NCBI RefSeq assembly: GCF_047238105.1
Contig: NZ_JBDFMD010000001.1
Location: forward strand, 3,658,001 to 3,722,000
From: Paenibacillus_D sp047238105
GTDB taxonomy: Bacteria; Bacillota; Bacilli; Paenibacillales; Paenibacillaceae
Direction: 5' to 3'
DNA: 64,000 nt
Shown here in pieces: positions 42,415 to 53,434 of the stretch. The notes beneath the pieces are model-generated. The model ran no database searches. It was not told where the DNA came from and saw nothing but the letters and a program-made list of their open reading frames with translations. Within the stretch, counting starts at the first letter, position 1; each line of letters starts with the position of its first letter. Made by a program: the position numbers and the translations under genes.

Positions 42415-43393
42415 GGTCCTCGCCCCCTTTCTCCGCCGCTGCAGGCTTGCCTGTCAGCGTGAGGAATACCTCGTCCAGACTCGGCTGTCCCATCGAGAAG
42501 TCCGTGATCGCGATGCCGTCGGTCACCAGCCGGCTGAGCGCCGCTGCGGCGTCACTGTGACTGCCGATCTGGGCCACCAGACGGTGCGACCGCGGATCGG
42601 CCTCGACCGCTTCGCCGGTGATCTCCTCCAGCACCCGCTGTGCTGAGGGCAGATCATCCTCCGACTGCAGATGCACGGTCAGCCGGCCGGCGCCGACCAT
42701 CGCCTTGAGCTCGCTGCTGGTGCCTTCGGCGATCAGCCTCCCGTGATCGATGACGCCGATCCGGTCAGCGAGCTGGTCGGCCTCCTCCAGATATTGCGTC
42801 GTCAGGAAGACCGTCGTACCACTCCTCACCAGCGCCCGGATGATATCCCACACCTGATTGCGGCTGCGCGGATCGAGACCGGTCGTCGGCTCGTCGAGAA
42901 ACAGCAGATCCGGCGCCGTGACGATGCTGGCGGCGATGTCGATGCGGCGGCGCATCCCGCCGGAATATTTCTTGACCTGACGATCCGCCGCGTCCTCCAG
43001 ACTGAATGCGCGCAGCAGATCCACGGCCCGCTGCTTCGCGCCTTGACGGGAGAAGCCGACCAGTCTTGCGATCAGGATCAGATTCTCGCGGCCGGACATC
43101 TCCTCGTCCACCGAAGCGAACTGGCCGGTCAGACTAATGCACTGTCGCACCCCGTCCGGATCGCGGAGCAGATCATGCCCCATGACTGTAGCCGTTCCCC
43201 CGTCAGGCTGCAGCAGCGTCGCCAGCATTTTGATCGTCGTCGTCTTGCCGGCGCCGTTGGGGCCGAGGAACCCGTAGATGGACCCTTTCCTAACCTTGAG
43301 CGAGATCCCGTCGACGACCCGCAGATCCCCAAAACGCTTGACCAGTCCTGTTGCCTCGATGGCCCACTCTTCCTGATATACATGTGTTTGCAT
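42395..43393 (-). CDS. ABC exporter ATPase, DrrA-like
   Basis: A 332-residue ATPase. Walker A GPNGAGKTT, signature YSGGMRRR, Walker B LLFLDEPTTGLD, and a DrrA-type C-terminal domain ending in the SLDEVFLTLTG signature. ATG at 43393 (MQTHVYQ) follows GGAGG at five bases, and is preferred over ATG 43405. It is the first gene of a two-gene export operon. No dedicated regulator is adjacent. Confidence 0.92.
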   Translation of the reverse strand: MQTHVYQEEWAIEATGLVKRFGDLRVVDGISLKVRKGSIYGFLGPNGAGKTTTIKMLATLLQPDGGTATVMGHDLLRDPDGVRQCISLTGQFASVDEEMSGRENLILIARLVGFSRQGAKQRAVDLLRAFSLEDAADRQVKKYSGGMRRRIDIAASIVTAPDLLFLDEPTTGLDPRSRNQVWDIIRALVRSGTTVFLTTQYLEEADQLADRIGVIDHGRLIAEGTSSELKAMVGAGRLTVHLQSEDDLPSAQRVLEEITGEAVEADPRSHRLVAQIGSHSDAAAALSRLVTDGIAITDFSMGQPSLDEVFLTLTGKPAAAEKGGEDHVDQAG

Positions 43394-43499
43394 AATGACC
43401 TCCATCCCAATGTATGACTACCTTAAGTATACTCCGTCGGCGCGCCGGCATGTCTTACGAATTGCTCAATCCTCAAACAGAAGTATACCAGACCCTTCC

Positions 43500-43515
43500 T
43501 GACAACAGTTTGTCA
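43500..43515. promoter_or_regulatory. 16-bp inverted repeat in the drrA-like/catalase intergenic region
   Basis: TGACAA-CAGT-TTGTCA is a symmetric site midway between the divergent exporter and catalase genes. It could be an operator for either direction. No PerR-type box was recognised. Confidence 0.35.
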
Positions 43516-43611
43516 TGAATCGAATCAGTGATTGAATGCTGACTGGCAAGGGTAATGGCATGTAGTCTGTCCATATCGTCTGATGCCAATCTGAACCAAG
43601 GGAGGAAGTGC

Positions 43612-45660
<2,049 letters not shown>

Positions 45661-45680
45661 TATTAGCAGCCAACTGCACA

Positions 45681-45730
45681 ACCGTCAGAACCTTTCGGGG
45701 AATACCTCGTTACGGATCTGGCGGTTTTTT
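45681..45730 (+). terminator. Terminator after the catalase gene
   Basis: Nine-bp stem with one wobble (ACCGTCAGA with TCTGGCGGT) followed by six T. Confidence 0.7.
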
Positions 45731-45731
45731 G

Positions 45732-45793
45732 TTGACAACATCAACTGTTTTGCTGTATATATTAATATATACACTATAACACAATAACAGTTG
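45732..45793 (+). promoter_or_regulatory. Promoter with nested palindromic operators
   Basis: TTGACA (45732) and TATATA (45756) are 18 bp apart. The -10 lies inside the perfect 20-bp palindrome TGTATATATTAATATATACA (45754-45773), and CAACTGTT (45742) with AACAGTTG (45786) forms an outer inverted repeat. An operator over the -10 implies repression. The YtrA-type GntR regulator encoded at 47111 is the nearest candidate. Confidence 0.6.
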
Positions 45794-45806
45794 AGGAGTG
45801 GTTAAC

Positions 45807-46280
45807 ATGATAGAAGAATATCTTAGAGAATGGACGTATCTGGCAGTCTTTGTGCTTTCCGCGCTGCCGTGGCTGGAGTCCTCGGTGGTCGCCGTCCTGG
45901 GGATCGGGCTCGGACTGGATCCGATATGGACGACGGTCGCCGCGCTGCTCGGCAATCTGGTCGTGCTGCTGCTCGTCATCTTCTTGTTCGACCGGCTCCA
46001 GCAGTGGCGCCAACGCAGGCAGGCCCGCAAGGGCCAGGCTCCAGTCACGGAGAGCAAGAAGTGGAAACGGGCGCATCATATCTTCGTGAAGTACGGATTG
46101 CCTGGCCTGGCTGTGGCCGGTCCTTTGTTCATTGGCACCGAGATCGCCGCTGCCATCGCCATGGGACTGCGGGCGCCGCGCGGCCCGGTCACGTTCTGGC
46201 TGACGCTGGGCATGGTGTTCTGGACAGTATTGCTGGCGGTATTCGCCTATTACGGCATCGGTTTCATCCGCGAGGCCTAG
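45807..46280 (+). CDS. Small multidrug export family protein (COG2426)
   Basis: A 157-residue membrane protein with about four hydrophobic segments. LSALPWLESSVVAVLGIGLG and the basic cytosolic loop are typical of this DedA-like 'small multidrug export' family, whose name rests on limited evidence. ATG at 45807 follows GGAG at eight bases. It is first in a run of same-strand genes ending with an ABC ATPase. Confidence 0.85.
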   Translation: MIEEYLREWTYLAVFVLSALPWLESSVVAVLGIGLGLDPIWTTVAALLGNLVVLLLVIFLFDRLQQWRQRRQARKGQAPVTESKKWKRAHHIFVKYGLPGLAVAGPLFIGTEIAAAIAMGLRAPRGPVTFWLTLGMVFWTVLLAVFAYYGIGFIREA

Positions 46281-46368
46281 GCGCTCCGGTACTCGTCCTG
46301 ACTTTCGGAAATACAGCCAACCACGTATAATAGGGAACAGTGCTATGAACGGACAGGGGAGAGACTGC

Positions 46369-47109
46369 ATGTTGGCTTATATCGGGAAGTTGACCTGGAA
46401 TGAATTTAAAGCCCGGATCGTCACACTAATCTTAACGTTTATAGTATCCAGCCTGGTCGGCTGGATGTTCGGCTCTCATGTTGCCCGCGCAGTTACTGAG
46501 CAGCAGATAGGATCCACTGACTGGTTGCAGCTCATCAGTCCGCTTGATTTTGTACTGCTGGCTCTGCTGCCCTGGCTCGGGTCGCAAACCTTTACCAAGG
46601 AATACATGTTCTGGAGTACGGGCTTTGACGAGCCCTATCTCAAGCGCCTTCGTTTTTACCGGATGTGGGCAATTCCGACCGATGTCATAGCGTGGAGCCG
46701 CGTGCTGCATATGCTGATCTGCTTTGCGGTGGCCATGATTGGTTTCTGCAGCATGTTCCTCTTCGCCAGTCTGCCGGATCTGGGGAACCTCTGGTCAGCG
46801 GGAGACTATGCTGTCTTTCTGATGCTTTGGATCGGTTTTGCCCTGATCTTCAACGCGCTCAATCCGTATTTGGAGTTCGGCTTCAGCGGTAAGGCGGTGC
46901 TGCTCTATTCCTTAGTGTTCGTCATCAGCCTTTTTGCCATCATCGCCTGGGCGACTTATGCGCTGCAGCAGCCGATCTACAGCTGGACGATCGCTGCCTC
47001 AGCAGACCATCCGTGGCTTGGACCGGCAGTACTCGCGATCGGGGCTGGCAACGTGCTGCTGATCCAGAGATTGCTTGCTCGACGCCTGACCCGGAAGGGG
47101 TTGGCGTGA
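46369..47109 (+). CDS. ABC-2-like membrane protein of a YtrA-type locus
   Basis: A 246-residue integral membrane protein with about six hydrophobic segments and no recognised catalytic motif. It directly precedes a YtrA-type GntR gene (1 bp gap) and an ABC ATPase, the set found in ytr-like systems, so it is most likely the membrane half of that transporter. ATG at 46369 follows GGGGAGA at six bases. Confidence 0.75.
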   Translation: MLAYIGKLTWNEFKARIVTLILTFIVSSLVGWMFGSHVARAVTEQQIGSTDWLQLISPLDFVLLALLPWLGSQTFTKEYMFWSTGFDEPYLKRLRFYRMWAIPTDVIAWSRVLHMLICFAVAMIGFCSMFLFASLPDLGNLWSAGDYAVFLMLWIGFALIFNALNPYLEFGFSGKAVLLYSLVFVISLFAIIAWATYALQQPIYSWTIAASADHPWLGPAVLAIGAGNVLLIQRLLARRLTRKGLA

Positions 47110-47110
47110 T

Positions 47111-47530
47111 ATGAGTGCTAAGGAAGCTCCGTTGCCGATCCAGCTCTCGGAGTACAGCCGGGAGCCCATCTATCACCAGATCGAGCAGCAACTGGCGGCT
47201 TTTATCGTCAGCGGCCATCTGAAGGCGGGAACCCCCTTGCCCTCTATACGGGCATTGGCTGGCGAGTTATCTTGCAGCGTGATTACCGTCAGTCGGGCCT
47301 ATCAGAACCTGGAGCAGCGCAAGCTGATCCAGTCGGCGCAGGGAAAGGGCACTTTTGTAGCGGAGGTGCAGGCGGAGGAGAAACGGCAGGTAGCGGAGGA
47401 TGGTCTGGAGCAGGCGTTCCGTGCGGCGATCGAGATGAGTCGTCGGCTGGGAAACGGGGATGAACGGACAAGGGAAGTTTTTGAGTCGGTAATGATGGAC
47501 CGCAAGCAGGAGAGGGGAGATCAGTCATGA
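47111..47530 (+). CDS. GntR-family regulator, YtrA subfamily
   Basis: A 139-residue regulator with an N-terminal winged helix (REPIYHQIEQQLAAFIVSG, then LPSIRALAGELSCSVITVSR) and only a short C-terminal dimerisation tail, which defines YtrA. YtrA proteins repress ABC transporter operons, often in response to cell-wall antibiotics. It ends overlapping the ATPase start (ATGA). Confidence 0.9.
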   Translation: MSAKEAPLPIQLSEYSREPIYHQIEQQLAAFIVSGHLKAGTPLPSIRALAGELSCSVITVSRAYQNLEQRKLIQSAQGKGTFVAEVQAEEKRQVAEDGLEQAFRAAIEMSRRLGNGDERTREVFESVMMDRKQERGDQS

Positions 47531-48396
47531 CATCAGCGATTCCTCTGCGTATGCATGAGCTCGTCGCAGAGCGAGAGACATTTCGCATCGGACCGGTCAA
47601 TCTCGTGCTGGAGCCGGGACTCGCCTACGCGCTGGTCGGTCCCAATGGGTCGGGCAAGACGACATTGATGAACATCTGTTTGAACCTGGCCAAGCCGCTC
47701 GGCGGCGAGCTGGAGATCTTCGGCGCTCCTTATGTGGGAGACGACGCGGCTATCAAAGCACAGATCGCTTATGCCCCGGAGCCGCTCATTGGCTGCGAGC
47801 CTTTCACACTGGAGGATATGGCCAAGATGATCGGCCGCTGGTACCCTGGCTGGGACGATCAGGATTTTGCCCGACGGGCTGCCGCCTTCCAGGTGCCGCT
47901 ATCCATGCGGTACGGCAAGCTCTCGCAAGGCGACCGCAAGAAGGCTGCTCTAACGCTTGCACTGAGCGCCGGCACCCCGCTGCTGCTTCTCGATGAACCG
48001 ACCAACGGACTGGATATCGCCGGGCGCGGCCACTTGAAGCGGATGCTGGCAGAGGACGCCGAAGCCCAGGAGAAAACCTTGCTCCTAGCGACGCATGCGA
48101 TCGAGGATATCCGGCAGTTCGCCGATTATATCCTGCTGCTGCGGAACGGCCGGTTGGAAGGTCCCTTCGAGAAGGACGGTCTCGCCGCTGCATGGTCGCG
48201 CCTGTGGCTGGATCAGCAGCACGCATCAGTTACCGCGGATATCCCGGGTGCCGTCCAGTGGGGCAGCGAGCCGCTGCCCTGGGTCATGACCCGGAGCCGG
48301 CGCGAGGCGATCGATTATTGCCGTGACCGCGGCATCGGTATTATGCGTGAGCAGGCCATCGCCCTGGATGACATTTTGGAGAGACTGCTGGCGTAG
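47527..48396 (+). CDS. ABC transporter ATPase of the YtrA-type locus
   Basis: A 289-residue ATPase of the YtrB type. Walker A GPNGSGKTT, Walker B LLLLDEPTNGLD and the switch His in LATHAIEDI. The signature reads LSQGDRKKAAL, a common variant in this group. It pairs with the membrane protein at 46369. ATG at 47527 follows GGAGAGGGGAG. Confidence 0.92.
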   Translation: MTSAIPLRMHELVAERETFRIGPVNLVLEPGLAYALVGPNGSGKTTLMNICLNLAKPLGGELEIFGAPYVGDDAAIKAQIAYAPEPLIGCEPFTLEDMAKMIGRWYPGWDDQDFARRAAAFQVPLSMRYGKLSQGDRKKAALTLALSAGTPLLLLDEPTNGLDIAGRGHLKRMLAEDAEAQEKTLLLATHAIEDIRQFADYILLLRNGRLEGPFEKDGLAAAWSRLWLDQQHASVTADIPGAVQWGSEPLPWVMTRSRREAIDYCRDRGIGIMREQAIALDDILERLLA

Positions 48397-48406
48397 ATCC
48401 GCGCAT

Positions 48407-48440
48407 ACCCTTTGGCCCTATCAGCGGCCGAAGGGTTTTT
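48407..48440 (+). terminator. Terminator of the YtrA-type operon
   Basis: Nine-bp stem with one wobble (ACCCTTTGG with CCGAAGGGT) followed by TTTTT. Confidence 0.75.
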
Positions 48441-48560
48441 GAACGTGCAGGACAGGACGCGTTTTCTACGGCTTGTGCATCGACACCTGCAGGTCATCCC
48501 GCCATCCGCGTCAGGTGAGCGCAGAGCAGGTACACTCTATATCAGAGGGAGTGGATCCCG

Positions 48561-49025
48561 TTGAAGATCAAAATCGATATTAGCGATGAACATGAGGAGC
48601 CGACGATTATCATCCAGGCCAAGGTATGGACGGATGAGCTGGCCGCGCTGATGAAGCGGCTCCAAGCTGCCGAGCCCCAGCGGCTGGTAGGTACCAAGGA
48701 TGAACGGTCGATCCTCCTCGATCCGGCCGAGATCGATTATGTGTTCGCAGAGAAGCGCAAAGTGTTTGCGGTTCGGCAGCAGCAGCAGATCGAGCTGAAG
48801 ATGAAGCTGTATGAAGTGGAAGAGCTGCTGCAGGAGAGCCGGTTTCAGCGGTTCTCCAAGTCGGTCATCGGCAATCTGGATCAGATCGACCGCTTCGAGC
48901 TTGTCTTCAACGGCAACCTTTGCGTCCATTTCAAATCCGGCAGCAAGGAATACGTCTCCCGGGGGTACGTGAACGAGCTGAAGCAGCGGCTGATTCTTGG
49001 AGGAGGTGGCAGAGGCGATGCATAA
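48561..49025 (+). CDS. LytTR-domain transcriptional regulator
   Basis: A 154-residue protein with a LytTR DNA-binding domain (residues about 50-150: SILLDPAEIDYVFAEKRKVF, then FQRFSKSVIGNLDQIDRF) and no receiver domain. Such stand-alone LytTR proteins are paired with a DUF3021 membrane protein that holds or senses for them. The start is TTG at 48561 behind AGGGAGTGG. The 3' end overlaps the DUF3021 gene. Confidence 0.88.
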   Translation: MKIKIDISDEHEEPTIIIQAKVWTDELAALMKRLQAAEPQRLVGTKDERSILLDPAEIDYVFAEKRKVFAVRQQQQIELKMKLYEVEELLQESRFQRFSKSVIGNLDQIDRFELVFNGNLCVHFKSGSKEYVSRGYVNELKQRLILGGGGRGDA

Positions 49026-49422
49026 CGTATTGTTCCGCATCATTGGCGGGTTCGGCGTTTCGTCCATTGTCACGTTTATTGCTCTTACCACTTTGCTGAT
49101 TCAAGGGAAGAGCCCCGCTATCCAAGAGCTCTGGGTGCATGTGACATGCAATATGCTGCTCGGCATTACGTTTGGTCTTTCTTCTTTCCTATTCGAATAT
49201 GAGCGCTGGAGTCCACTCCGGCAGCTGGCGACGCATTTCGGCCTGACGCTGACGGTGTTCTTCGCAGTCAATCTATGGGCCCAATGGATCCCGCTCCGGC
49301 CGCTGCCGCTGCTGATCGGTCTTGGTATCTATATTGTCAATTACACGATATCCTGGTTCGCCATCAGCTGGTACTATCGCAAGCAAGCTGAGGAGCTGAA
49401 TCATACGATGAATCGAAAGTAA
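49018..49422 (+). CDS. DUF3021 membrane protein
   Basis: A 134-residue protein with four membrane segments, ending WFAISWYYRKQAEELN. DUF3021 proteins are encoded after LytTR regulators and before ABC exporter genes, as here, and are thought to modulate the regulator. ATG at 49018 follows GGAGGTGG and overlaps the LytTR stop. Confidence 0.85.
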   Translation: MHNVLFRIIGGFGVSSIVTFIALTTLLIQGKSPAIQELWVHVTCNMLLGITFGLSSFLFEYERWSPLRQLATHFGLTLTVFFAVNLWAQWIPLRPLPLLIGLGIYIVNYTISWFAISWYYRKQAEELNHTMNRK

Positions 49423-49435
49423 AGGAGATGAGGAC

Positions 49436-50359
49436 ATGTCGTGTGTGCTGGAAGTCGAGCAAGTCGTCAAAACCTACGGACAGACCCAAGCACTGCAAGA
49501 GGCGAGCCTGCAGGTCAGAGAGGGAACATGCTTCGGCTTGCTGGGCCCCAATGGCGCCGGCAAATCGACGATGATGAAGCTGATCACCGGCATCCTGCAG
49601 CCGGATCACGGCAGCATCCGGGTGCTGGGCATGCAGAACCGCAAGCAGATCGAGACGATCCGTCGTCAGGTCGGCTATGTCCCGCAAGAGATCACGCTGC
49701 ATGATGAGCTCAGCGCCATGCAGAACCTCAAGTTTCTCGGCCAGATGCACGGGGTCCGGGGCGCAGCGCTGCAGCAGCGGCTGAACGACGGTCTGTCGCA
49801 GGTAGGACTCTCCGAGCGTGCCAAGGATCGGGTGGGCAGCTACTCGGGCGGGATGAAGCGCCGGGTCAATCTATTGGGGGCTCTGCTCCATCAGCCCAAG
49901 CTGGTCATCCTGGACGAACCCACTGTAGGGATCGACCCGCAATCGCGCCATCTGATCTTCGAGATGATCAAGGCATTGCGCAGCCGCGGCACGACGATCA
50001 TCTACTCCACCCATTACATGGAGGAGGTCGAAGCGCTGTGCGACGATGTCGCCATCATCGACCATGGCCGGGTGATCGCCCAGGACAGCCTGCATGGTCT
50101 GCTGGATCGGCACGCGACCCGCGCAGTCTATGTCGAGGCAGAGGGTCTGGAGCTGGCGCCTGAGGTGGCCGGTGCCAGCGAGGTCGCCGCCAAGGGGCGG
50201 GGCTGGGTGCTGCAGAGCGAAGAACCGGTGGCGGTAATGGAGCAGCTCGCTGCCCGGCTTGGCGGGGAAGGCAGGCGTGTCCGCGCGCTGGAGCTGCTGC
50301 ATCCGTCGCTGGAGAGTGTCTTCCTGAAGCTGACCGGCACGCAGCTGCGAGACGGATAA
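49436..50359 (+). CDS. ABC transporter ATPase of the LytTR/DUF3021 locus
   Basis: A 307-residue ATPase. Walker A GPNGAGKST, signature YSGGMKRR, Walker B VILDEPTVGID and switch His in YSTHYMEE. The C-terminal domain ends in HPSLESVFLKLTG, as in drug and Na+ (NatA-like) exporters. ATG at 49436 follows AAAGGAGATGAGG. It forms an exporter with the next gene. Confidence 0.92.
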   Translation: MSCVLEVEQVVKTYGQTQALQEASLQVREGTCFGLLGPNGAGKSTMMKLITGILQPDHGSIRVLGMQNRKQIETIRRQVGYVPQEITLHDELSAMQNLKFLGQMHGVRGAALQQRLNDGLSQVGLSERAKDRVGSYSGGMKRRVNLLGALLHQPKLVILDEPTVGIDPQSRHLIFEMIKALRSRGTTIIYSTHYMEEVEALCDDVAIIDHGRVIAQDSLHGLLDRHATRAVYVEAEGLELAPEVAGASEVAAKGRGWVLQSEEPVAVMEQLAARLGGEGRRVRALELLHPSLESVFLKLTGTQLRDG

Positions 50360-50371
50360 CGAGGAGGCGAG

Positions 50372-51520
50372 ATGATGATAACCACCATCTTGAATAAAGA
50401 GATTTTACTGCAGCTCAAAGACAAATCTGTGATCTTCTGGCTGTTCATCCTGCCGATCGTCTTCATCGTCATCTTCGGCTCCATCTTCGGCAGTGCAGGC
50501 ACGACTACGTATACCGTACCTTACTATGACGCGGACGAGTCCGAGCAATCGCGTCAATTCATCGGTATCCTGGCAGAGATCGACGGCTTCGAGCTGGAGC
50601 AGGATACCGGGCTGACGCAGCAGGAGCAGCTGGCACAGATCAGTGAAGGCAGCCGGACGATGCTGCTCGTCATCCCGGAGGGGTTCGGAGCGCGCATGGA
50701 GAGCGGCGAGCAAGCCGAGGTCGAGCTGCACCGCGATGCTACCCAGGATGCCGCGGTCGGACCGGTGATAGGCGTCCTGGAAGGTGTCGCGGGGCGGTAT
50801 CAGGAAGAGAAGCTGAGGGCGATCATGACCGAGTATGCTCCGGCCGATGCGGTCGAGAGCATCCTGGCCGCGCCGGTCGTCGTCAGCGATATTCGCGAAG
50901 AGGCTGCGCAAGGCGATCCGATGGCGCAGATCGTGCCTGGCTATACCGTGATGTTCGTCTTCTTCGGGATGATCTCGATGATCACCCGCTTCCTGAAGGA
51001 CCGGAGCTCCGGCATGCTCTCCAGGCTTCAGGGCACGCCGATGAAGCCGCACCATTATTTGACGGGAATGTGGATCCCGCATATCCTGATCGTCTTCATC
51101 CAGTCTGCCGTGCTGCTGGGCTTTGGCCGGATCGTCTATGGATTGGAACTGGGCAGCCTGCCTGCAATAGCCGTCATCGTCCTGGGCCTCTCGATCTGCG
51201 TCACCGGACTCGGGCTGCTGCTGTCGATGCTGGTACGGAGCGAGAATATGGGCCTGGGACTCGTGCAGGTGATTGCGCTGGGCGGCGCCGTTCTCGGCGG
51301 ACTATGGTTCCCCTTCGAGATGCTGCCCGGCTTCGTGCAGACGCTCGGGCAATTTACGCCGCAGTATTGGGCGCAGCAGGGCATGCAGGAGGTTATGCTC
51401 CGTGGCGGGGGCGTCGGCGACATCTGGTTCAATATCGTGATCCTGCTCGGCTGCGGGGCGCTGGGACTCGTACTGGCTGTGGCCGCGTTCCCGCAGTTTG
51501 CCCGCAAAGCGGCGAATTGA
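50372..51520 (+). CDS. ABC-2 export permease of the LytTR/DUF3021 locus
   Basis: A 382-residue permease: one N-terminal helix, a large extracytoplasmic domain (about residues 45-190), then five helices. This is the layout of the YhfI/NatB-like ABC2_membrane_3 family, which exports drugs or peptides. The start ATG 50372 or 50375 follows GAGGAGG. It is the last gene of the operon. Confidence 0.9.
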   Translation: MMITTILNKEILLQLKDKSVIFWLFILPIVFIVIFGSIFGSAGTTTYTVPYYDADESEQSRQFIGILAEIDGFELEQDTGLTQQEQLAQISEGSRTMLLVIPEGFGARMESGEQAEVELHRDATQDAAVGPVIGVLEGVAGRYQEEKLRAIMTEYAPADAVESILAAPVVVSDIREEAAQGDPMAQIVPGYTVMFVFFGMISMITRFLKDRSSGMLSRLQGTPMKPHHYLTGMWIPHILIVFIQSAVLLGFGRIVYGLELGSLPAIAVIVLGLSICVTGLGLLLSMLVRSENMGLGLVQVIALGGAVLGGLWFPFEMLPGFVQTLGQFTPQYWAQQGMQEVMLRGGGVGDIWFNIVILLGCGALGLVLAVAAFPQFARKAAN

Positions 51521-51595
51521 CAGCGGTGCGGCACTGCTGCTGGCGGGACCGCCCGAGATAACGCCTCGTACGCGTGCTTCTAAAGCGCAAACAAG

Positions 51596-51627
51596 AAGAG
51601 CGCCCCCAACAAGTCGGGGCGCTCTTT
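51596..51627. terminator. Bidirectional terminator between convergent genes
   Basis: Perfect 11-bp stem (AAGAGCGCCCC with GGGGCGCTCTT) around a 9-base loop, between the ABC exporter operon and the Old Yellow Enzyme gene. Confidence 0.7.
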
Positions 51628-51746
51628 GCGCGTGCGGTAAATCTGGTGGGATTAACCTAGCCGACGCGCCGCCTGCGCCTTCGCTTGGCGGCACTGCCGA
51701 GAGTGAGCAGCGGGTACCAGCCGGTCCACAGCAAACCGGCAGCCAG

Positions 51747-52787
51747 TCAATGCAGCGTCTGCAGCGCCTCGGGTCCAAAAGAGCTCAGCTCATCCGTGCG
51801 TCCTTCACGAATCTTGGCTGCCCAAGCCGGATCCTGGAGCAGCGCACGTCCGACAGCGACGAGATCGAACTCGCCTTGCTCCAGACGCGCCAGCAGACGG
51901 TCGATGCCTTCATGGGCCGCGCCCTGACCCTCCGCGAAGAGGCGGGTGAAGTCGCTGTTCAGACCGACCGAGCCGACCGTGATCGTCGGTTTGCCCGACA
52001 GCTTCTTGACCCATCCGGCGAAGTTAAGCTGCGACCCTTCGAACTCCGGCTCCCAGAAGCGGCGGGTCGAGCAGTGGAAGATATCGACACCGGCTGCGGT
52101 CAGCGGCGCCAGAAATTGCGCCAGCAGCTCAGGCGTCTCGGCCAGCTTGGCGGTATAATCGCTCGACTTCCACTGGGACAAGCGCAGGATGATCGGATAC
52201 TCCGGTCCTACCGCCTCGCGGCAGGCAGCGACGACCTCGGCGGCGAACCGGGTGCGGGCCAGCATGCTGCCGCCATATTGGTCCGTACGCTGGTTGGTCT
52301 GCTCCCACAGAAACTGATCGATCAGATAGCCGTGCGCGCCGTGCAGCTCGATGCCGTCAAAGCCCAGCCGCTTGGCGGCAGCAGCCGACTCGGCAAACTT
52401 GCGGATAATCCCGGCGATCTCCTCCTCCGTGAAGTGGTTGACGTCGCCATGCGTGCCCATATGCCAGATCTGCGGGACGATCTTGCCGCCCGCGGCATGC
52501 ACCCCGTCGACCACTCGGGCCCAGCCGGCCAAGGCAGCCTCGCCATAGAAGTGGGGCACTCCCGGTTGGTTGGAGGCTTCGGGATGGTCGATGACCGTTC
52601 CTTCCGTGACGATCAAGCCTACACCGTTCTCTGCCCGGCGCCGGTAGTAGTCTGCTACATTTGAACCGGGGATGCCTTCGGGGGAGAAGGCCCGGGTCAT
52701 CGGCGCCATGACGATGCGGTTGGGCAGGTGAAGCGGACCTGCAGTGAAAGGCGTAAACAACGGTTGAACGGATGCTGTAATAGACAT
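51747..52787 (-). CDS. NADH:flavin oxidoreductase, Old Yellow Enzyme family
   Basis: A 346-residue FMN-dependent ene-reductase. APMTRAF, the FMN/substrate pair in ELHGAHGYLIDQF and RTDQYGGS are family signatures, and VAVGRALLQDP ends the phosphate-binding region. Enzymes of this group reduce electrophilic enones or nitro-compounds. Its promoter carries the same palindrome as the TetR gene upstream, so it is probably induced by reactive electrophiles through that regulator. Confidence 0.93.
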   Translation of the reverse strand: MSITASVQPLFTPFTAGPLHLPNRIVMAPMTRAFSPEGIPGSNVADYYRRRAENGVGLIVTEGTVIDHPEASNQPGVPHFYGEAALAGWARVVDGVHAAGGKIVPQIWHMGTHGDVNHFTEEEIAGIIRKFAESAAAAKRLGFDGIELHGAHGYLIDQFLWEQTNQRTDQYGGSMLARTRFAAEVVAACREAVGPEYPIILRLSQWKSSDYTAKLAETPELLAQFLAPLTAAGVDIFHCSTRRFWEPEFEGSQLNFAGWVKKLSGKPTITVGSVGLNSDFTRLFAEGQGAAHEGIDRLLARLEQGEFDLVAVGRALLQDPAWAAKIREGRTDELSSFGPEALQTLH

Positions 52788-52800
52788 ATAAACCTCCAGA

Positions 52801-52829
52801 ATTGTAATTTTTCTTGACTATGTAGTCAA
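52801..52829 (-). promoter_or_regulatory. Promoter and TetR operator of the Old Yellow Enzyme gene
   Basis: On the minus strand TTGACT (52829-52824) and TACAAT (52806-52801) are 17 bp apart. The -35 is part of the palindrome TTGACTA-TG-TAGTCAA (52814-52829, plus-strand view), a TetR-type operator. Confidence 0.75.
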
Positions 52830-52846
52830 AAATAAAGCAAAAAAAA

Positions 52847-53428
52847 TTAGGGCGCGAGCAGTGCAAAGGCCGTAGTCAGTATCGCACTGATCTGGTGCTG
52901 CGGCGCGCCTGTCTTCTTCATGACCTGGGCGCCCCGCAGGACGTTGGTCAGGTGAGCGGCCAAGGCCTGTGCCGTGTGATGACGAGTTATCCGCTGGTGC
53001 TCCTGTCCGCGCCGGATGATCGTCTCCAGGCTGCGCTCGGTCTCCGCGAACATAATCTCGACTTCATGCAGCACCTCGGCATCCTTGTTGCCGAACTCAA
53101 GTGCCGTATTGATCATGAGACAGCCCTTGCACGAGTCGTCGCCGCTGCCCAAGACAAGATCGCGGACGGCTCCCAGCTGGTGCAGCGGATCAGCATCCTG
53201 CTGCAGGGCCAGCTCTTCCAGCCGCGAGCAGCTCTGGTCGCGGTACAAGGCGAGCGCCTTGAGGAACAAGGCTCTTTTGTTGTCGAAAGCGCCGTATAGG
53301 CTCTGTTTCTTGACGCCGGTCGTCTCTGTAAGGTCGTCAAAGCAAGTCGCCTGATAGCCCTTTTCCCAGAATACATCCATACATTGGTGAAGCGTCTGCT
53401 TCACATCGAATTCTCTTTGTCTGCCCAT
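52847..53428 (-). CDS. TetR/AcrR-family transcriptional regulator
   Basis: A 193-residue repressor. The helix-turn-helix is ATCFDDLTETTGVKKQSLYG, and the C-terminal domain resembles the NemR/YxaF-type group, with Cys residues in SCKGCLMI that might sense electrophiles (inference). It lies upstream of the Old Yellow Enzyme gene on the same strand, and both promoters carry the same palindrome. The ATG at 53428 has no ribosome site and coincides with the predicted transcription start, so the mRNA may be leaderless. Confidence 0.92.
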   Translation of the reverse strand: MGRQREFDVKQTLHQCMDVFWEKGYQATCFDDLTETTGVKKQSLYGAFDNKRALFLKALALYRDQSCSRLEELALQQDADPLHQLGAVRDLVLGSGDDSCKGCLMINTALEFGNKDAEVLHEVEIMFAETERSLETIIRRGQEHQRITRHHTAQALAAHLTNVLRGAQVMKKTGAPQHQISAILTTAFALLAP

Positions 53429-53434
53429 GGAGCA

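Noticed and set aside
51498..52664. 388-codon plus-strand frame after the ABC permease
   Set aside because: Crosses a terminator and is antisense to the Old Yellow Enzyme gene, which has full family motifs.
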